Counted from the stretch's first letter, positions 17,428-27,274 are shown. The stretch: DNA of 64,000 nt from SHYR01 sp036013055 (GCA_036013055.1 DASCQM010000015.1:62001-126000), one strand, 5' to 3'. Program-made: numbers and translations. Notes: generated from the sequence alone by a model not told the origin.

Positions 17428-19128
17428 ATGACCAGCGAGATTCCGGCCAGACGCTCAGACGCGATCAAGCGCGGCTTTGAGCGCGCGCCACACCGCTCAC
17501 TGCTACGAGCGACCGGCGCGCTGGAGAGCGAGGACGACTTCCAGAAGCCGTTCATCGCGGTCGCAAACTCATACATCGATGTCGTGCCGGGTCACGTGCA
17601 TCTGCAGCGCGTCGGCCAGATCGTGAAGCAGTCGATCCGCGACGCCGGAGGCGTGCCATTCGAGTTCAACACGATTGGCGTTGACGACGGCATCGCGATG
17701 GGGCACATCGGGATGCGCTACTCGCTGCCGTCGCGCGAGTTGATCGCCGATAGCGTCGAGACGGTGGTCGCCGCGCACCAGTTCGACGGCATGGTCTGCA
17801 TCCCGAACTGCGACAAGATCGTGCCCGGCATGCTGATGGCGATGATGCGGCTGGACGTGCCGACGATCTTCGTCTCCGGTGGACCGATGGAGGCCGGGCA
17901 GACCGCGGACGGCACGCCGGTGGACCTGATCACGGTCTTCGAGGGCGTCGGCCAGCTACAGTCCGGAGCGATCTCGGAGCAGCAGTTGCTGGAGCTGGAG
18001 CAGGTCGCGTGCCCGACCTGTGGTTCGTGCTCGGGGATGTTCACGGCCAATTCGATGAACTGCCTGAGCGAGGCGATGGGCGTCGCGCTGCCCGGAAACG
18101 GGACGGTGCTTGCGACGAGCCCCGAGCGCGACGAACTCTACAAGGAGGCGGGCCGCCGCATCGTCTCGATGGTCGATGAGCAGTTGCTGCCCAGCCAGAT
18201 CGTGACGGCGGAGGCGATTGATAACGCGTTCGCGCTCGACATGGCGATGGGCGGCTCCACGAACACAGTGCTGCACACGCTCGCGCTCGCCAACGAGGGT
18301 GGCGTCGACTATCCGCTGGAGCGGCTGAACGAGGTCGCCGCACGCGTGCCGCACATCGCCAAGGTCGCGCCGGCGTCGAACTACCACCTCGAGGACGTCC
18401 ACCGCGCGGGCGGCATCGGCGCGATCCTGAAGGAAATATCGACGCGCGATGGCGTGCTCGCTCTCGATGCGCAGACGGTCACCGGCAAGACGCTCGGTGA
18501 GACGATCGAGGGGGCCGAGCGCGTCGGTGACGAGGTGATCCGTCCGATTGAGAATCCGCACTCGGAGCAGGGTGGGCTCGCGATCCTCTTCGGCAACCTC
18601 GCCCCCGACGGTGCGGTCGTGAAGTCTGGTGCCGTGGCACCCGAGATGCTCACGCACCGTGGTCCGGCGAAGGTGTTCATCGACGAGGAGTCGGCGAGCC
18701 GCGCGGTGCTTGAGGGCGAGATTGAGGCAGGCGATGTCGTCGTGATCAAGTTCGAGGGTCCGCAGGGCGGGCCGGGGATGCGCGAGATGCTGGGCACGAC
18801 CGCGAACCTCGCCGGTATGGGTCTCGATGACAAGGTTGCGCTGGTGACCGACGGCCGCTTCTCCGGCGGCAGCCGAGGTGCGGCAATCGGCCACATCTCG
18901 CCGGAGGCGGTGCAGGGTGGCGCGATCGGCGCGGTCGAGGACGGCGACATGATTAGCATCGACATCCCGAACCACGCGCTAACGCTCGAAGTCGATGAGG
19001 ACGAGATCAGGCGCCGCATCGACGCCGCGCCCGACTTCGAGCGCGAGGTGCCCGGCGGCTGGCTGCATCGCTACCGTGCGATGGTGACCTCCGCAAACAC
19101 GGGTGCCGTGCTGAAGGTCCCTGACTGA
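17428..19128 (+). CDS. ilvD: Dihydroxy-acid dehydratase
   Basis: 566 residues. It converts 2,3-dihydroxy-isovalerate and 2,3-dihydroxy-3-methylvalerate to the keto acids of valine and isoleucine synthesis. Conserved segments include VVPGHVHLQ, DDGIAMGHIGMRYSLPSRELIADS, PNCDKIVPGM and CPTCGSCSGMFTANSMNC, whose cysteines hold the Fe-S cluster, and the C-terminal GRFSGGSRG. It is closer to the E. coli type (VPGH) than to the PCN type. ATG 17428 is preferred because GGGAGGT stands just upstream. No other ilv genes are adjacent. Confidence 0.97.
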   Translation: MTSEIPARRSDAIKRGFERAPHRSLLRATGALESEDDFQKPFIAVANSYIDVVPGHVHLQRVGQIVKQSIRDAGGVPFEFNTIGVDDGIAMGHIGMRYSLPSRELIADSVETVVAAHQFDGMVCIPNCDKIVPGMLMAMMRLDVPTIFVSGGPMEAGQTADGTPVDLITVFEGVGQLQSGAISEQQLLELEQVACPTCGSCSGMFTANSMNCLSEAMGVALPGNGTVLATSPERDELYKEAGRRIVSMVDEQLLPSQIVTAEAIDNAFALDMAMGGSTNTVLHTLALANEGGVDYPLERLNEVAARVPHIAKVAPASNYHLEDVHRAGGIGAILKEISTRDGVLALDAQTVTGKTLGETIEGAERVGDEVIRPIENPHSEQGGLAILFGNLAPDGAVVKSGAVAPEMLTHRGPAKVFIDEESASRAVLEGEIEAGDVVVIKFEGPQGGPGMREMLGTTANLAGMGLDDKVALVTDGRFSGGSRGAAIGHISPEAVQGGAIGAVEDGDMISIDIPNHALTLEVDEDEIRRRIDAAPDFEREVPGGWLHRYRAMVTSANTGAVLKVPD

Positions 19129-19196
19129 GCCGTCCCAGCTGAGCCGTCTCGACCGAGCGGTTTCGACAGACGCCAACGACCGTCCGGAAGGCCGAC

Positions 19197-20111
19197 ATGA
19201 TCCTGATCGCCGGTGCATCGGGCTTCGTCGGACGTGCGCTGCTCGATGCGCTCGCCGCGCGGGGTGGGGAGCCGGTGCGCGCGCTGGTGCGACGCGAGTT
19301 CGACGCGGTGCGCCTGCGCAATCGCGGCATCGAGGCGATGGTCGGCAACCTCACGGCGGGCGCGGGCCTCGACACGGCGATGCGCGGCGTCGAGACCTTC
19401 GTCTACCTGGCGCACACGCCCGATCTGCCCGGCGACCCGGTGGCGAACGAGCTGACGGCGGCGCAGAACGCCACGCTGGCCGCGCGAGCTGCCGGCGTGA
19501 AGCGGGTGGTGCACCTCGGCCCGATCGCGGCGTCGGAGGCGGCGACCGCGCGCTACCTCGTCGCGCGCTGGGCGGTGGAGCTGGCGGTGCGCCAGTCGGG
19601 GATGACGTCGGTGGTGCTGCGCGCTCCGATCATCGTCGGTGACGGCGGAACGCTGTTCGAGATGATGCGCCGCTTCGTCAATCGCTCGCCGGTCGTGCCG
19701 CTGTTCGGGTGGCGTCGGGTGGCGGTCGAGCCAGTCGCGCTCTCAGACGTCGTCGAGGCGCTGACGATGGCGATCGACGACCGGCAGTTCGACGACCGCT
19801 CGTTCGATGTCAGCGGGGGCGAGCGGATGACGTTCGGCGAGCTGGTGCGCGGGTGGGGCAGGGCGACGGGCAAGCACCGGCTCTACCTCCCGCTGCCGAG
19901 CGACGGCGAACGGGTCACGGAGCAGATGGCATGGACGCTGGCTCGTCTGCCACGTCGCAAGACCCGACTGCTGCTCGAGACGCTGCGCGAGCCACAGGTC
20001 AGCGGCGACCCCTCACGGCGCTTCCCGCTACCGCACCGGCCGCTGACGTACCGCGAGGCACTGAGCGCGCTGTTGCCCGATCGCGCGGGAGGGGAGCCGG
20101 ACGATGGCTGA
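19197..20111 (+). CDS. NAD(P)-binding NmrA/extended-SDR-like protein
   Basis: 304 residues with an N-terminal Rossmann signature ILIAGASGFVGRALL, a following VRALVR/R pair favouring NADP, and FDVSGGERMTFGEL late in the fold. The active-site YxxxK is not evident, so it is NmrA- or YwnB-like rather than a classical dehydrogenase. GGAAGG lies upstream of the ATG. Its end overlaps the GNAT gene by 8 nt, indicating co-translation. Confidence 0.82.
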   Translation: MILIAGASGFVGRALLDALAARGGEPVRALVRREFDAVRLRNRGIEAMVGNLTAGAGLDTAMRGVETFVYLAHTPDLPGDPVANELTAAQNATLAARAAGVKRVVHLGPIAASEAATARYLVARWAVELAVRQSGMTSVVLRAPIIVGDGGTLFEMMRRFVNRSPVVPLFGWRRVAVEPVALSDVVEALTMAIDDRQFDDRSFDVSGGERMTFGELVRGWGRATGKHRLYLPLPSDGERVTEQMAWTLARLPRRKTRLLLETLREPQVSGDPSRRFPLPHRPLTYREALSALLPDRAGGEPDDG

Positions 20112-20694
20112 GCCAGAGATCAGGGGCGCAACGGTCGACGACGCCGAGGAGGTGGGCCGCATCCTTGGCGCTGCCTTTGACGATAACCCGATCATCAACT
20201 GGATCGTGCGCACCGACGAGCGTCGCGGCTGGGCGATCGAGACACTCTTCCGCGAGGTCGGGCGCTACGAGTACCTGCCGGGCGGGAAGTGCCACATCAC
20301 TGCGGACTGCACGGGCGCAACGCTCTGGCGGGCGCCGGGCGTACCGGAGCGCAACGATCCGCGGCTGGGGGCGATCTTCGAGGAGATCGTCGGGGACAAC
20401 GCCGACCACTCCCGCGTGCTCGGAGAGGTGATGGACGCGCACCACCCGGCCGAGGAGCACTTCTACCTGCTCGGGATCGGAGTATTGCCGGGCGGGCAGG
20501 GCGGCGGCGTCGGCTCGGCGCTGATCCGCACCGTGCTCGATCGTTGTGACCGCGAGCGGATTCCGGCCTACCTCGAGAACTCGAAGGAACGGAACCTGCC
20601 GTTCTACGAGCGTCATGGATTCGTGGTACGTGAGCGCATCGAGCTGCCCGACGGCGGTCCGCCGCTCTGGCCGATGTGGCGGAACCCGCGCTAA
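20104..20694 (+). CDS. GNAT-family N-acetyltransferase
   Basis: 196 residues. The acetyl-CoA-binding motif A is visible as GIGVLPGGQGGGVGSALI, followed by PAYLENSKERNLPFYERHGF, the typical motif B region. N-terminal ATVDDAEEVGRIL matches the first strand and helix. Small-molecule or antibiotic-type acetyltransferases share this pattern; the substrate is unknown. Translationally coupled to the preceding reductase-like gene. Confidence 0.86.
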   Translation: MAEPEIRGATVDDAEEVGRILGAAFDDNPIINWIVRTDERRGWAIETLFREVGRYEYLPGGKCHITADCTGATLWRAPGVPERNDPRLGAIFEEIVGDNADHSRVLGEVMDAHHPAEEHFYLLGIGVLPGGQGGGVGSALIRTVLDRCDRERIPAYLENSKERNLPFYERHGFVVRERIELPDGGPPLWPMWRNPR

Positions 20695-20710
20695 CTGAAC
20701 CGTTGCTGGT

Positions 20711-21505
20711 TCAGTCGTCGACCGGTGTCTCGAGGATGTTGCTCCATGCGCCCGCGCCGAAGCCGCCATCGAGGTGCAGCGTGTGCCCGACGAGCATCGG
20801 CGCCTCGTCCGAGCAGACCCAGGCGACGGCGGCGGCGACATCTGCGGGGCTGACGTTGCGGCCTGCGGGGACGTGCGGACGGACGCGGTCGGAGATTTCG
20901 TTGCGGTAGGCATGCTCGCCGTCGGAGCCCTCGACCCAGCCGGCCGAGACGGCGTTCACGCGGATGCCGCGCGACGCCAGTTCGACGGCAAGGTAGGTCG
21001 TGAGCGAGGCGAGCGCCGCCTTGCTCACGGCGACGGCAGAGTAGTCCGGCATATAGTTCCACGAGCCGGGGGACAACAGGTTGACGATCGTTCCGCCGCC
21101 GCGATCCTCCATCAACGGTACCGCCGCCTGGCTGGCTTGCCACGGCCCGAAGACGTTGACGTCCATCGTCGCGTGCAGGTGCTTCGGCCGCTGTTCGATG
21201 GCCGGACGCGGCCGTTCCAGCCCCCGTGCTGCGTTGTTGACGAGGATGTCGAGCCCGCCCGCGGTCTTCACGTCGCGGAAGAGCGCGGCGAGTGCTTCGG
21301 GGTCGCCGACGTTCGCCTGCACCGCTTCCGCCTCAACGCCGAGCGCGCGGCACTGTTCGGCGGTCGCCTCGGCTTCCTCGGTGGAGCGAGCGTAGTTGAT
21401 GACGATGTGCGCGCCCTCGGCGGCGAGACGCAGGGCGATCGCACGACCGATGCCGCGTGATCCGCCCAGCACGACGGCGCGCTTACCGGAGAGCGAGGGG
21501 TACAT
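20711..21505 (-). CDS. Short-chain dehydrogenase/reductase, enoyl-ACP reductase FabL-like
   Basis: 264 residues of the classical SDR fold: VVLGGSRGIGRAIA cofactor loop, DILVNNAARG, Ser in LLSPGS and the catalytic YSAVAVSKAALASL. The pattern and the GWVEG/GRNVSPADVAAAVAWVCSDEA tail resemble FabL-type NADPH enoyl-ACP reductases, which suggests a fatty-acid role, though many SDRs look alike. A GATACT lies 7 nt before the ATG, another likely leaderless start. Confidence 0.82.
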   Translation of the reverse strand: MYPSLSGKRAVVLGGSRGIGRAIALRLAAEGAHIVINYARSTEEAEATAEQCRALGVEAEAVQANVGDPEALAALFRDVKTAGGLDILVNNAARGLERPRPAIEQRPKHLHATMDVNVFGPWQASQAAVPLMEDRGGGTIVNLLSPGSWNYMPDYSAVAVSKAALASLTTYLAVELASRGIRVNAVSAGWVEGSDGEHAYRNEISDRVRPHVPAGRNVSPADVAAAVAWVCSDEAPMLVGHTLHLDGGFGAGAWSNILETPVDD

Positions 21506-21576
21506 GCGAAGCAGTATCAGCGGGATCAGGGAGGTGCGCTAGGGCCAGCTGGGTGGAGGCGCGTCCGTGACGGACG

Positions 21577-21867
21577 TCATCCCCCGGCGATGCGCAACAG
21601 CAGGCGCTGCAGTTCAGGTGTCTGTGCCACGGCCTCGCGCAGAGCGTCGATCTCGTCTTCCGAGATGATCATCGGCGAGCGCTGGAACTGCCCGCGATGG
21701 CTGAAGTGGCAGAACCGGATCGACCGCGACCCGGCGGCCTCACCGTCGTCGAAGCGCATCAACTGGATAGCGGGCGCAGTGTGATCGCCGTCGAAGCCGG
21801 CCTCCTCGATGATCTGGCCGTCGCCCCAGTGCATCGAGAACGGGCGCGGGATCTTGCGTGCGGGCAT
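21577..21867 (-). CDS. Conserved small hypothetical protein
   Basis: 96 residues from ATG 21867, chosen for GGAGGT 6-7 nt upstream. Features: RKIPRPFSMHWGDGQIIEE, RSIRFCHFSHRGQFQRSPMIISEDEIDALREAV and a leucine-rich end. There is no signal peptide or membrane segment. The family is not confidently recognised. It stands alone between two minus-strand genes. Confidence 0.7.
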   Translation of the reverse strand: MPARKIPRPFSMHWGDGQIIEEAGFDGDHTAPAIQLMRFDDGEAAGSRSIRFCHFSHRGQFQRSPMIISEDEIDALREAVAQTPELQRLLLRIAGG

Positions 21868-21938
21868 GGTGATACCTCCGTTGCGATTGGGCGTTGCGAT
21901 CATCTTTGCGGTCGATACTCGGGTCTGGTGGCGCGGCG

Positions 21939-23216
21939 CTAGTCTCCGGCGGCGCGTGCGCAGGCCTGCGCCAGGCGGCGGGCACTCTCGCGCAGGTCGT
22001 CCTTCGATGTCCAGGAGAACGCCAGCCGGATGTGCTGTCCGTCGGTCTCGTTGCCTTCCGGATAGAAAGCCCGTCCCACGGGGAAGATCACGCCTTCCTG
22101 CACGCCTGCGGCTTGCACCGCCTGCGCGGTCAGTCCGTCTTGCAGGGTGACCCAGAGGAAGAATCCACCCGCAGGGCGCTGGAACGTGAGGTACGGCTCC
22201 GCGAACTCGGTGAGCGCAGCGGAGAGGATGTCCATCTTCTCCTGATAGATCGAGCGCATCTTCGTCAGGTGGTCGTCGAGGCGGCCGCCTTCGAGGTACT
22301 GCGAGAGCGTGTGGTGTAGCAGCGCGCTGTTGCCCATGTCGAAGCGCACGCGGGCGATCACATCCACGATCTCGGGGCGCGCGTGCACCCAGCCGATGCG
22401 CAGGCCAGTCGCGATCACCTTCGAAAGCGTGCCGACGGTGAGGACGCCGTAGACACCGGCGAGCGCGGAGAGTGCCGGGGGGTGCGGGGTGTCGAAATGT
22501 AGCTCGCCGTAGGCATCGTCATCCATCACGAACGCCGAGTGCGCTGCAGCGATGCGCAGTAACTCCTCGCGGCGCTCGAGCGACATCGTGATTCCGGTCG
22601 GATTGTGGAAATTCGAAATCGTGTAAACGAACTTGACGGTTCTGCCCTCGGCGGCCAGCCGATCCATCGTCTCGGCTAGCTCGTCGGTGAGCATGCCGTC
22701 CTCGTCCATGCCGACGGCGACAACCTCCGCGCCGTGGCCGTGGAACGTGCGCAGCGTGCCGGAAAAGGTGGGCGCCTCACAGATCACCACGTCGCCGACC
22801 TCAAGCAGAGCGGCGCAGGCGGCATCGATTGCTCCGGCGGAACCGTTTTCGATGATGAAGTGGTCAGCATCGACCGCCAGCCCGCGGTCCCGCGTGTAGC
22901 GCTCCGCAAGCTGCGTGCGCAGGCGGTCGAGGCCCATCGCACCGCCGTAGCGGAGCGGGCCGTCGTCGTGGATCATGAGTGCTCGCTCGCTGGCGGCGAT
23001 CAGGTCGGCGCGGGGCAGCGTGTCAGGGTCGGGAATACCGCCGCCGAGCGTGATCGGCGGGATCGGCGAGTCGATCGCGGAGGCCAGTCCCCAGTCGGTT
23101 GCCGTACCGGCGCTCATCACCATCGCGTTCTGATTCGCGAGTGAGACGATGTCGCGCGCAGACCACTGGCGCGCTAGCTCTTGCGCCAGATCGTCAGATA
23201 CCTGTTCGATGGCCAT
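21939..23216 (-). CDS. PLP-dependent aminotransferase (2-aminoadipate/MocR-type class I/II)
   Basis: About 425 residues. The fold-type I core shows SAGAIDAACAALLEVGDVVICEAPTFSG, YTISNFHNPTGITMSLERREEL, DDDAYGEL and the PLP-Schiff-base lysine in GTLSKVIATGLRIGW. This resembles LysN-like 2-aminoadipate transaminases without a GntR domain. GTG 23231 is an alternative start. A paralogous gene follows immediately upstream on the same strand. Confidence 0.88.
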   Translation of the reverse strand: MAIEQVSDDLAQELARQWSARDIVSLANQNAMVMSAGTATDWGLASAIDSPIPPITLGGGIPDPDTLPRADLIAASERALMIHDDGPLRYGGAMGLDRLRTQLAERYTRDRGLAVDADHFIIENGSAGAIDAACAALLEVGDVVICEAPTFSGTLRTFHGHGAEVVAVGMDEDGMLTDELAETMDRLAAEGRTVKFVYTISNFHNPTGITMSLERREELLRIAAAHSAFVMDDDAYGELHFDTPHPPALSALAGVYGVLTVGTLSKVIATGLRIGWVHARPEIVDVIARVRFDMGNSALLHHTLSQYLEGGRLDDHLTKMRSIYQEKMDILSAALTEFAEPYLTFQRPAGGFFLWVTLQDGLTAQAVQAAGVQEGVIFPVGRAFYPEGNETDGQHIRLAFSWTSKDDLRESARRLAQACARAAGD

Positions 23217-23285
23217 GGGGAGACCCTTCACGTGTAATTGACGAATCGTAGTGGCCCTGACGGTTGGTCGGCAACCGGAACCCGC

Positions 23286-24506
23286 TCAGGATCGCGCTGA
23301 AGCGACGTCCCCAAGCGCTCTTCCGAGCAGCGAGATCGCCTCGTCGAGCTGCTGCGGGGGTAGTGCGGAGTAGACGAGTCTGACGCGGTCGCGCCCGCCC
23401 GATGACGCGTAGTAGCCGCTTCCCGGCGTAATCGCGACGCCGTGCGCCGCGGCTGCTTTCGTGACCGCGAGGGCGTCGAGCCCATCGCGCAGGTGCAGCC
23501 AGTGGAAGAAGCCGCCCGACGGCTTGCGGAAGCTCACATACGGCTCGCAGTGCTCCACCAGCGCCTGCGCCGACGCATCGCGCCGCTCGCGATAGAGCGC
23601 GCGAAGCTGCCCCACGTGTTCTTCGTGCGTGCCGGCTTCGAGGTACTCATGCACGGTGCGCAGCATCAGCGGCGAGGCACCGTTGTCGAAGCGCATGAAG
23701 GCGAGCCGCTCGATGATCAGCGGGTCGGCGACGACCCAGCCGACGCGCAGGCCGGTCGCGATCGTCTTCGAGAACGTGCCCACACGCAGGATGCCGCGCC
23801 CGCCCGCGACGGCGAAGAGCGAGGTCGGCGGCGGACCGTCGAGGTCGATGCCGGTGTACGCGTCGTCCTCGACGACGAGCGTGTGGTAGCGCGCCGCAAG
23901 CTGGGCCAGTTCCTCGCGGCGGTGCAGCGGGAGGGTCGAGCCGCTGGGGTTGTCGTAGTTCGCGATCACGTAGACGAGCTTGGCCGGCGCCCCGATCGCG
24001 CGCTGGTGCTCGAGCGCCGATGCGAGCGAGACCATCTGCAGGCCGTCGTCGTCCTGCGGCACCTCGATCAGACGCGCACCGCGGGCGCGGAAGGTGCGGA
24101 TCGCGCCGGGGTAGGTAGGCGCGCCCACGATCACGACATCGCCGGGCGCTATGAAGGTGGCGGCGATGTTGTCGATGGCGTGCGCGCTGCCGGCAGTGAG
24201 TGTGACGTGGCTGGCGTCCAGCGGCAGGCCGGTCTCAGCGGACTGCTGCGCGGCGATCCATGCGCGCAGCGGCTCATAGCCCAGCGTACCGCCGTACGTG
24301 AGCGCCCCGGCCGGGTCGGCGTCGAGCGCCCGACGCGCGGCCTCCGCGAGCGCGTCCGCGGGCAGCGTCGCGCGATCCGGCACGCCGGCGTTGAGGTCGA
24401 ACGCGAGGTCGGAGAGTGAGGTGGGGCGAGGCAGCTCGGAGACGACGGGCGCGAGCAGTCGCTCGATGTCGTCGGGCGTCCATGTGGAATCCGTGGGGAG
24501 AGTCAC
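23286..24506 (-). CDS. PLP-dependent aminotransferase, paralogue of neighbour
   Basis: About 406 residues from GTG 24506; the frame opens to 24656. It shares blocks with the adjacent aminotransferase: LTAGSAHAIDNIAATFIAPGDVVIVGAPTYPG, VIANYDNPSGSTLPLHRREEL, EDDAYTG and the lysine in GTFSKTIATGLRVGW. Gene order, strand and sequence point to a tandem duplication that diverged. Substrates probably differ but cannot be named. The real start is uncertain. Confidence 0.86.
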   Translation of the reverse strand: MTLPTDSTWTPDDIERLLAPVVSELPRPTSLSDLAFDLNAGVPDRATLPADALAEAARRALDADPAGALTYGGTLGYEPLRAWIAAQQSAETGLPLDASHVTLTAGSAHAIDNIAATFIAPGDVVIVGAPTYPGAIRTFRARGARLIEVPQDDDGLQMVSLASALEHQRAIGAPAKLVYVIANYDNPSGSTLPLHRREELAQLAARYHTLVVEDDAYTGIDLDGPPPTSLFAVAGGRGILRVGTFSKTIATGLRVGWVVADPLIIERLAFMRFDNGASPLMLRTVHEYLEAGTHEEHVGQLRALYRERRDASAQALVEHCEPYVSFRKPSGGFFHWLHLRDGLDALAVTKAAAAHGVAITPGSGYYASSGGRDRVRLVYSALPPQQLDEAISLLGRALGDVASARS

Positions 24507-24640
24507 AGCCGCGTCAGCGTACGAGCACGTTCGCGGCCGGACAACCGATCCGCGAAAAGCAGACCGATGGACAGCGTCGAGGTCAGCGCACGATACTCCG
24601 GCCGAATCTAGATCAGCATCGCGGTCGGCGGAGGAACAAG

Positions 24641-25900
24641 ATGGCTTCAGGCCCACTGGACGGTGTTCGCGTCCTCGAATTCACGCAGATCATCGCCGGA
24701 CCCTTCGGCTGCCAGAACCTCGCGGACATGGGCGCGGAGGTGATCAAGGTGGAGCCGCCGGAGGGCGAGCCCTGGCGCATCTTCGGGCAGTTCATGCCGA
24801 ACGAGTCGAAGACGTTCCAGTCGCTGAATCGGGGCAAGAAATCGCTGGTGCTGCGCATGGGCGACGAGCGCGCGCAGAAGGTGGTCCACGACCTGATCCC
24901 GGAGATCGACGTCGTGGTGATCAACTACCGGCCGGATGTTCCCGCGCGGCTCGGCATCGACTACGAGACGCTGCGCGCGATCCGGCCGGACCTGATCTAC
25001 GTCGACAACACCGCGTTTGGACGCGAGGGGCCGTGGTCGCACCGACCGGGCTACGACATCGTCGTGCAGGCCGTCTCCGGGCTGATGGCTGGCGAGGCGA
25101 AGGTGGCCGACGACGGCTCCCCGGCGCAGATCACGTCGTCGGCGATGGCGGACTACGGCACGGGCATCGCGATCGCGTGGGGCGTCAGCGCGGCGCTCTT
25201 CCACCGCGAGCGCACCGGCGAGGGCCAGCTGATCGAGTCGACGCTGCTCGCGACCGCGCTGGCGATGCAGGGCACGCAGGTGATGTCGTTGCCACCCGTG
25301 GACGCTGCGGTGCGCGTGCCGATGATGGAGAACATCGATCGCATGCGGGCGGCGGGGGCGAGCTTCGGCGAGCTGGTCGAGGCGCATCAGCCGTGGGCGT
25401 CGTCGATCTACTATCGCCCCTTTGCCACCAGCGATGGCGCGGTCGCGATCGGGGCGCTCTCGCGTGGCCTGCGCGACAAGGTGCGCGCTGCGTTTGACGT
25501 CGATGTTCCCGATCAGGACGACGTTGACCTCGACGATCCGGCGATCATCGCGCAGTTCGCTGCGGTCGTCCCGCAGGTGGAGGACTTGGTGCGCAGCAAG
25601 ACGACGGCCGAGTGGATGGAGATCTTCGATCGCGAGGGCGTGCCCGGCGGGCCGGTCAACTTTGCGGAGGACATGACGGACGACCCGCAGGTCGTCGCGA
25701 ATGGCCTGATCATCGACCTCAACCACGAACTCTCGGGACCGCAGCAACAGGTGGGCCCGATCCTCAAGTTCTCAGCGTCGCCGCTGGTGCCGGACGGCGC
25801 ATCGCCGCCGCTCGGGCGTGACACCGACGAGTTCGTCGGGCTGGCCGGCTACAGCGCCGAGCAGATCGCCGAACTGCGCGCCGCCGGGGTGATCGCCTAG
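24641..25900 (+). CDS. CaiB/BaiF-type CoA-transferase (family III)
   Basis: 419 residues with GGAGG 7 nt before the ATG. The family III hallmarks are VRVLEFTQIIAGPFGCQNLADMGAEVIKVEPP at the N-terminus and the catalytic Asp that forms the acyl anhydride, here D171 in MADYGTG, followed by WGVSAALFHRERTGEGQ. These enzymes move CoA between organic acids; carnitine, formate/oxalate and aromatic acids are known substrates. A second copy lies directly downstream. Confidence 0.92.
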   Translation: MASGPLDGVRVLEFTQIIAGPFGCQNLADMGAEVIKVEPPEGEPWRIFGQFMPNESKTFQSLNRGKKSLVLRMGDERAQKVVHDLIPEIDVVVINYRPDVPARLGIDYETLRAIRPDLIYVDNTAFGREGPWSHRPGYDIVVQAVSGLMAGEAKVADDGSPAQITSSAMADYGTGIAIAWGVSAALFHRERTGEGQLIESTLLATALAMQGTQVMSLPPVDAAVRVPMMENIDRMRAAGASFGELVEAHQPWASSIYYRPFATSDGAVAIGALSRGLRDKVRAAFDVDVPDQDDVDLDDPAIIAQFAAVVPQVEDLVRSKTTAEWMEIFDREGVPGGPVNFAEDMTDDPQVVANGLIIDLNHELSGPQQQVGPILKFSASPLVPDGASPPLGRDTDEFVGLAGYSAEQIAELRAAGVIA

Positions 25901-25906
25901 CACGCT

Positions 25907-25935
25907 CTGACCCGCGCGGCGGGCTCTGGTAGGAT
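25907..25935 (+). promoter_or_regulatory. Promoter of the second CoA-transferase gene
   Basis: CTGACC (25907-25912) and TAGGAT (25930-25935) are separated by 17 bp, a good sigma-A-type match. Transcription would start about 45 nt before the ATG at 25988. Confidence 0.45.
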
Positions 25936-25987
25936 TCGCGCGTTCGCCGAGGCGACACATTACGTGAGAGACCATTAGGAGTGTTCA

Positions 25988-27265
25988 ATGGCATCGGGCC
26001 CGTTCGTCGGTATTCGCATCCTGGAGTTTTCACAGATCATCGCCGGCCCGCTGGGCTGCATGCTGCTCGCGGACATGGGTGCGGAGGTGATCAAGGTCGA
26101 ACCGGTCGCGGGTGAGCCGTGGCGATTGACGGCGCAGTTCGTGCCGCTGGAGTCGAAGACGTACCAGGCGCTCAACCGTGGCAAGCAATCGCTCGCGATG
26201 GACCTCACCCAGCAGCAGTCGCAAGACGCGATCCACCGGCTCGTCGCCGACATCGATGTCGTGGTGATCAACTACCGCCCCGATGTCGCAGCCCGCCTCG
26301 GCATCGACTACGAGACGCTGAAGGCGATCAAGCCCGACCTGATCTACGTCGACAGCACCGCTTTCGGGCGCAAGGGTCCGCTGGCTCAACGCCCCGGCTA
26401 CGACATCGTGATTCAGTCGTTCTCCGGCCTCACTGCCGCAGGCGGGCGTTTCGACGAGAACGGCAACCCGACGCTGCCCGGCGGCCAGCCGACGGCTGAC
26501 AACCAGACCGGCTACGCGATCGCGTGGGGCGTCAGCGCGGCGCTCTTCCACCGCGAGCGCACCGGTCGCGGCCAGCTCGTCGAGACCTCGTTGCTCGCGA
26601 ACGCGCTGATGGTGCAGTACGGCTCGTTCATGTCGCTGCCGGCGGGGGACGCGATGGTGCGCGGTGCGCTGCTGAAGCAGCTCGAGCAAGCGCAGGGGAG
26701 CGGGAAGTCCTATCGGGACTTCGTCGAGGAGCGCCGCGAGATGATGCGCCGTCGCGGCGCCGGCGGGGTCTACTACCGCTGCTTCAACACGAAGAACGGT
26801 GCGATTGCCGTCGGCTGCCTCTCGGTCTCGCTGCGCGAGAAGATGCGCCAGGCGCTCGACTTCACCGACATCCGCGACGAGCCGGACTACGACCCGCTCG
26901 CACCGGAGTCGCAGGCGTTCCAGCAGGAGCTGACGGCGAAGATCGAGGAGATGATCGAGGGTGATGACTCGGAGCACTGGATCGATGTGCTGGAGGGCGC
27001 GGGCGTGCCGGTAAGCGCGATCGAGTTCGTCGAGACGCTGGATCAGCACGAGCAGGTGATCGAGAACGGTTACGTGATCGACCTCGACCACGACATCACG
27101 GGCCCGCAGACACAGGTGGCGCCGCCGATCAAGATGAGCGACTCGCCGCCGCAGGCGCAGGGCGCCTCGCCACCGTTGGGGCGCGACAACGATGCGATAC
27201 TGGCGTCGGCTGGCTACTCGTCGGACGAGATCACGGCGATGCGTGACGCTGGAGCCATTCGCTAG
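25988..27265 (+). CDS. CaiB/BaiF-type CoA-transferase, tandem paralogue
   Basis: 425 residues with TTAGGAG before the ATG. It parallels the preceding gene almost block for block (IRILEFSQIIAGPLGCMLLADMGAEVIKVEP, VVVINYRPDVAARLGIDYETL, WGVSAALFHRERTGRGQ), and its catalytic Asp is also residue 171 (PTADNQTG). The middle contains an extra basic segment (ERREMMRRRGAGG). The two may form heteromeric or substrate-distinct enzymes. The pncC-like gene starts 9 nt downstream. Confidence 0.92.
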   Translation: MASGPFVGIRILEFSQIIAGPLGCMLLADMGAEVIKVEPVAGEPWRLTAQFVPLESKTYQALNRGKQSLAMDLTQQQSQDAIHRLVADIDVVVINYRPDVAARLGIDYETLKAIKPDLIYVDSTAFGRKGPLAQRPGYDIVIQSFSGLTAAGGRFDENGNPTLPGGQPTADNQTGYAIAWGVSAALFHRERTGRGQLVETSLLANALMVQYGSFMSLPAGDAMVRGALLKQLEQAQGSGKSYRDFVEERREMMRRRGAGGVYYRCFNTKNGAIAVGCLSVSLREKMRQALDFTDIRDEPDYDPLAPESQAFQQELTAKIEEMIEGDDSEHWIDVLEGAGVPVSAIEFVETLDQHEQVIENGYVIDLDHDITGPQTQVAPPIKMSDSPPQAQGASPPLGRDNDAILASAGYSSDEITAMRDAGAIR

Positions 27266-27274
27266 GAGCGATCG

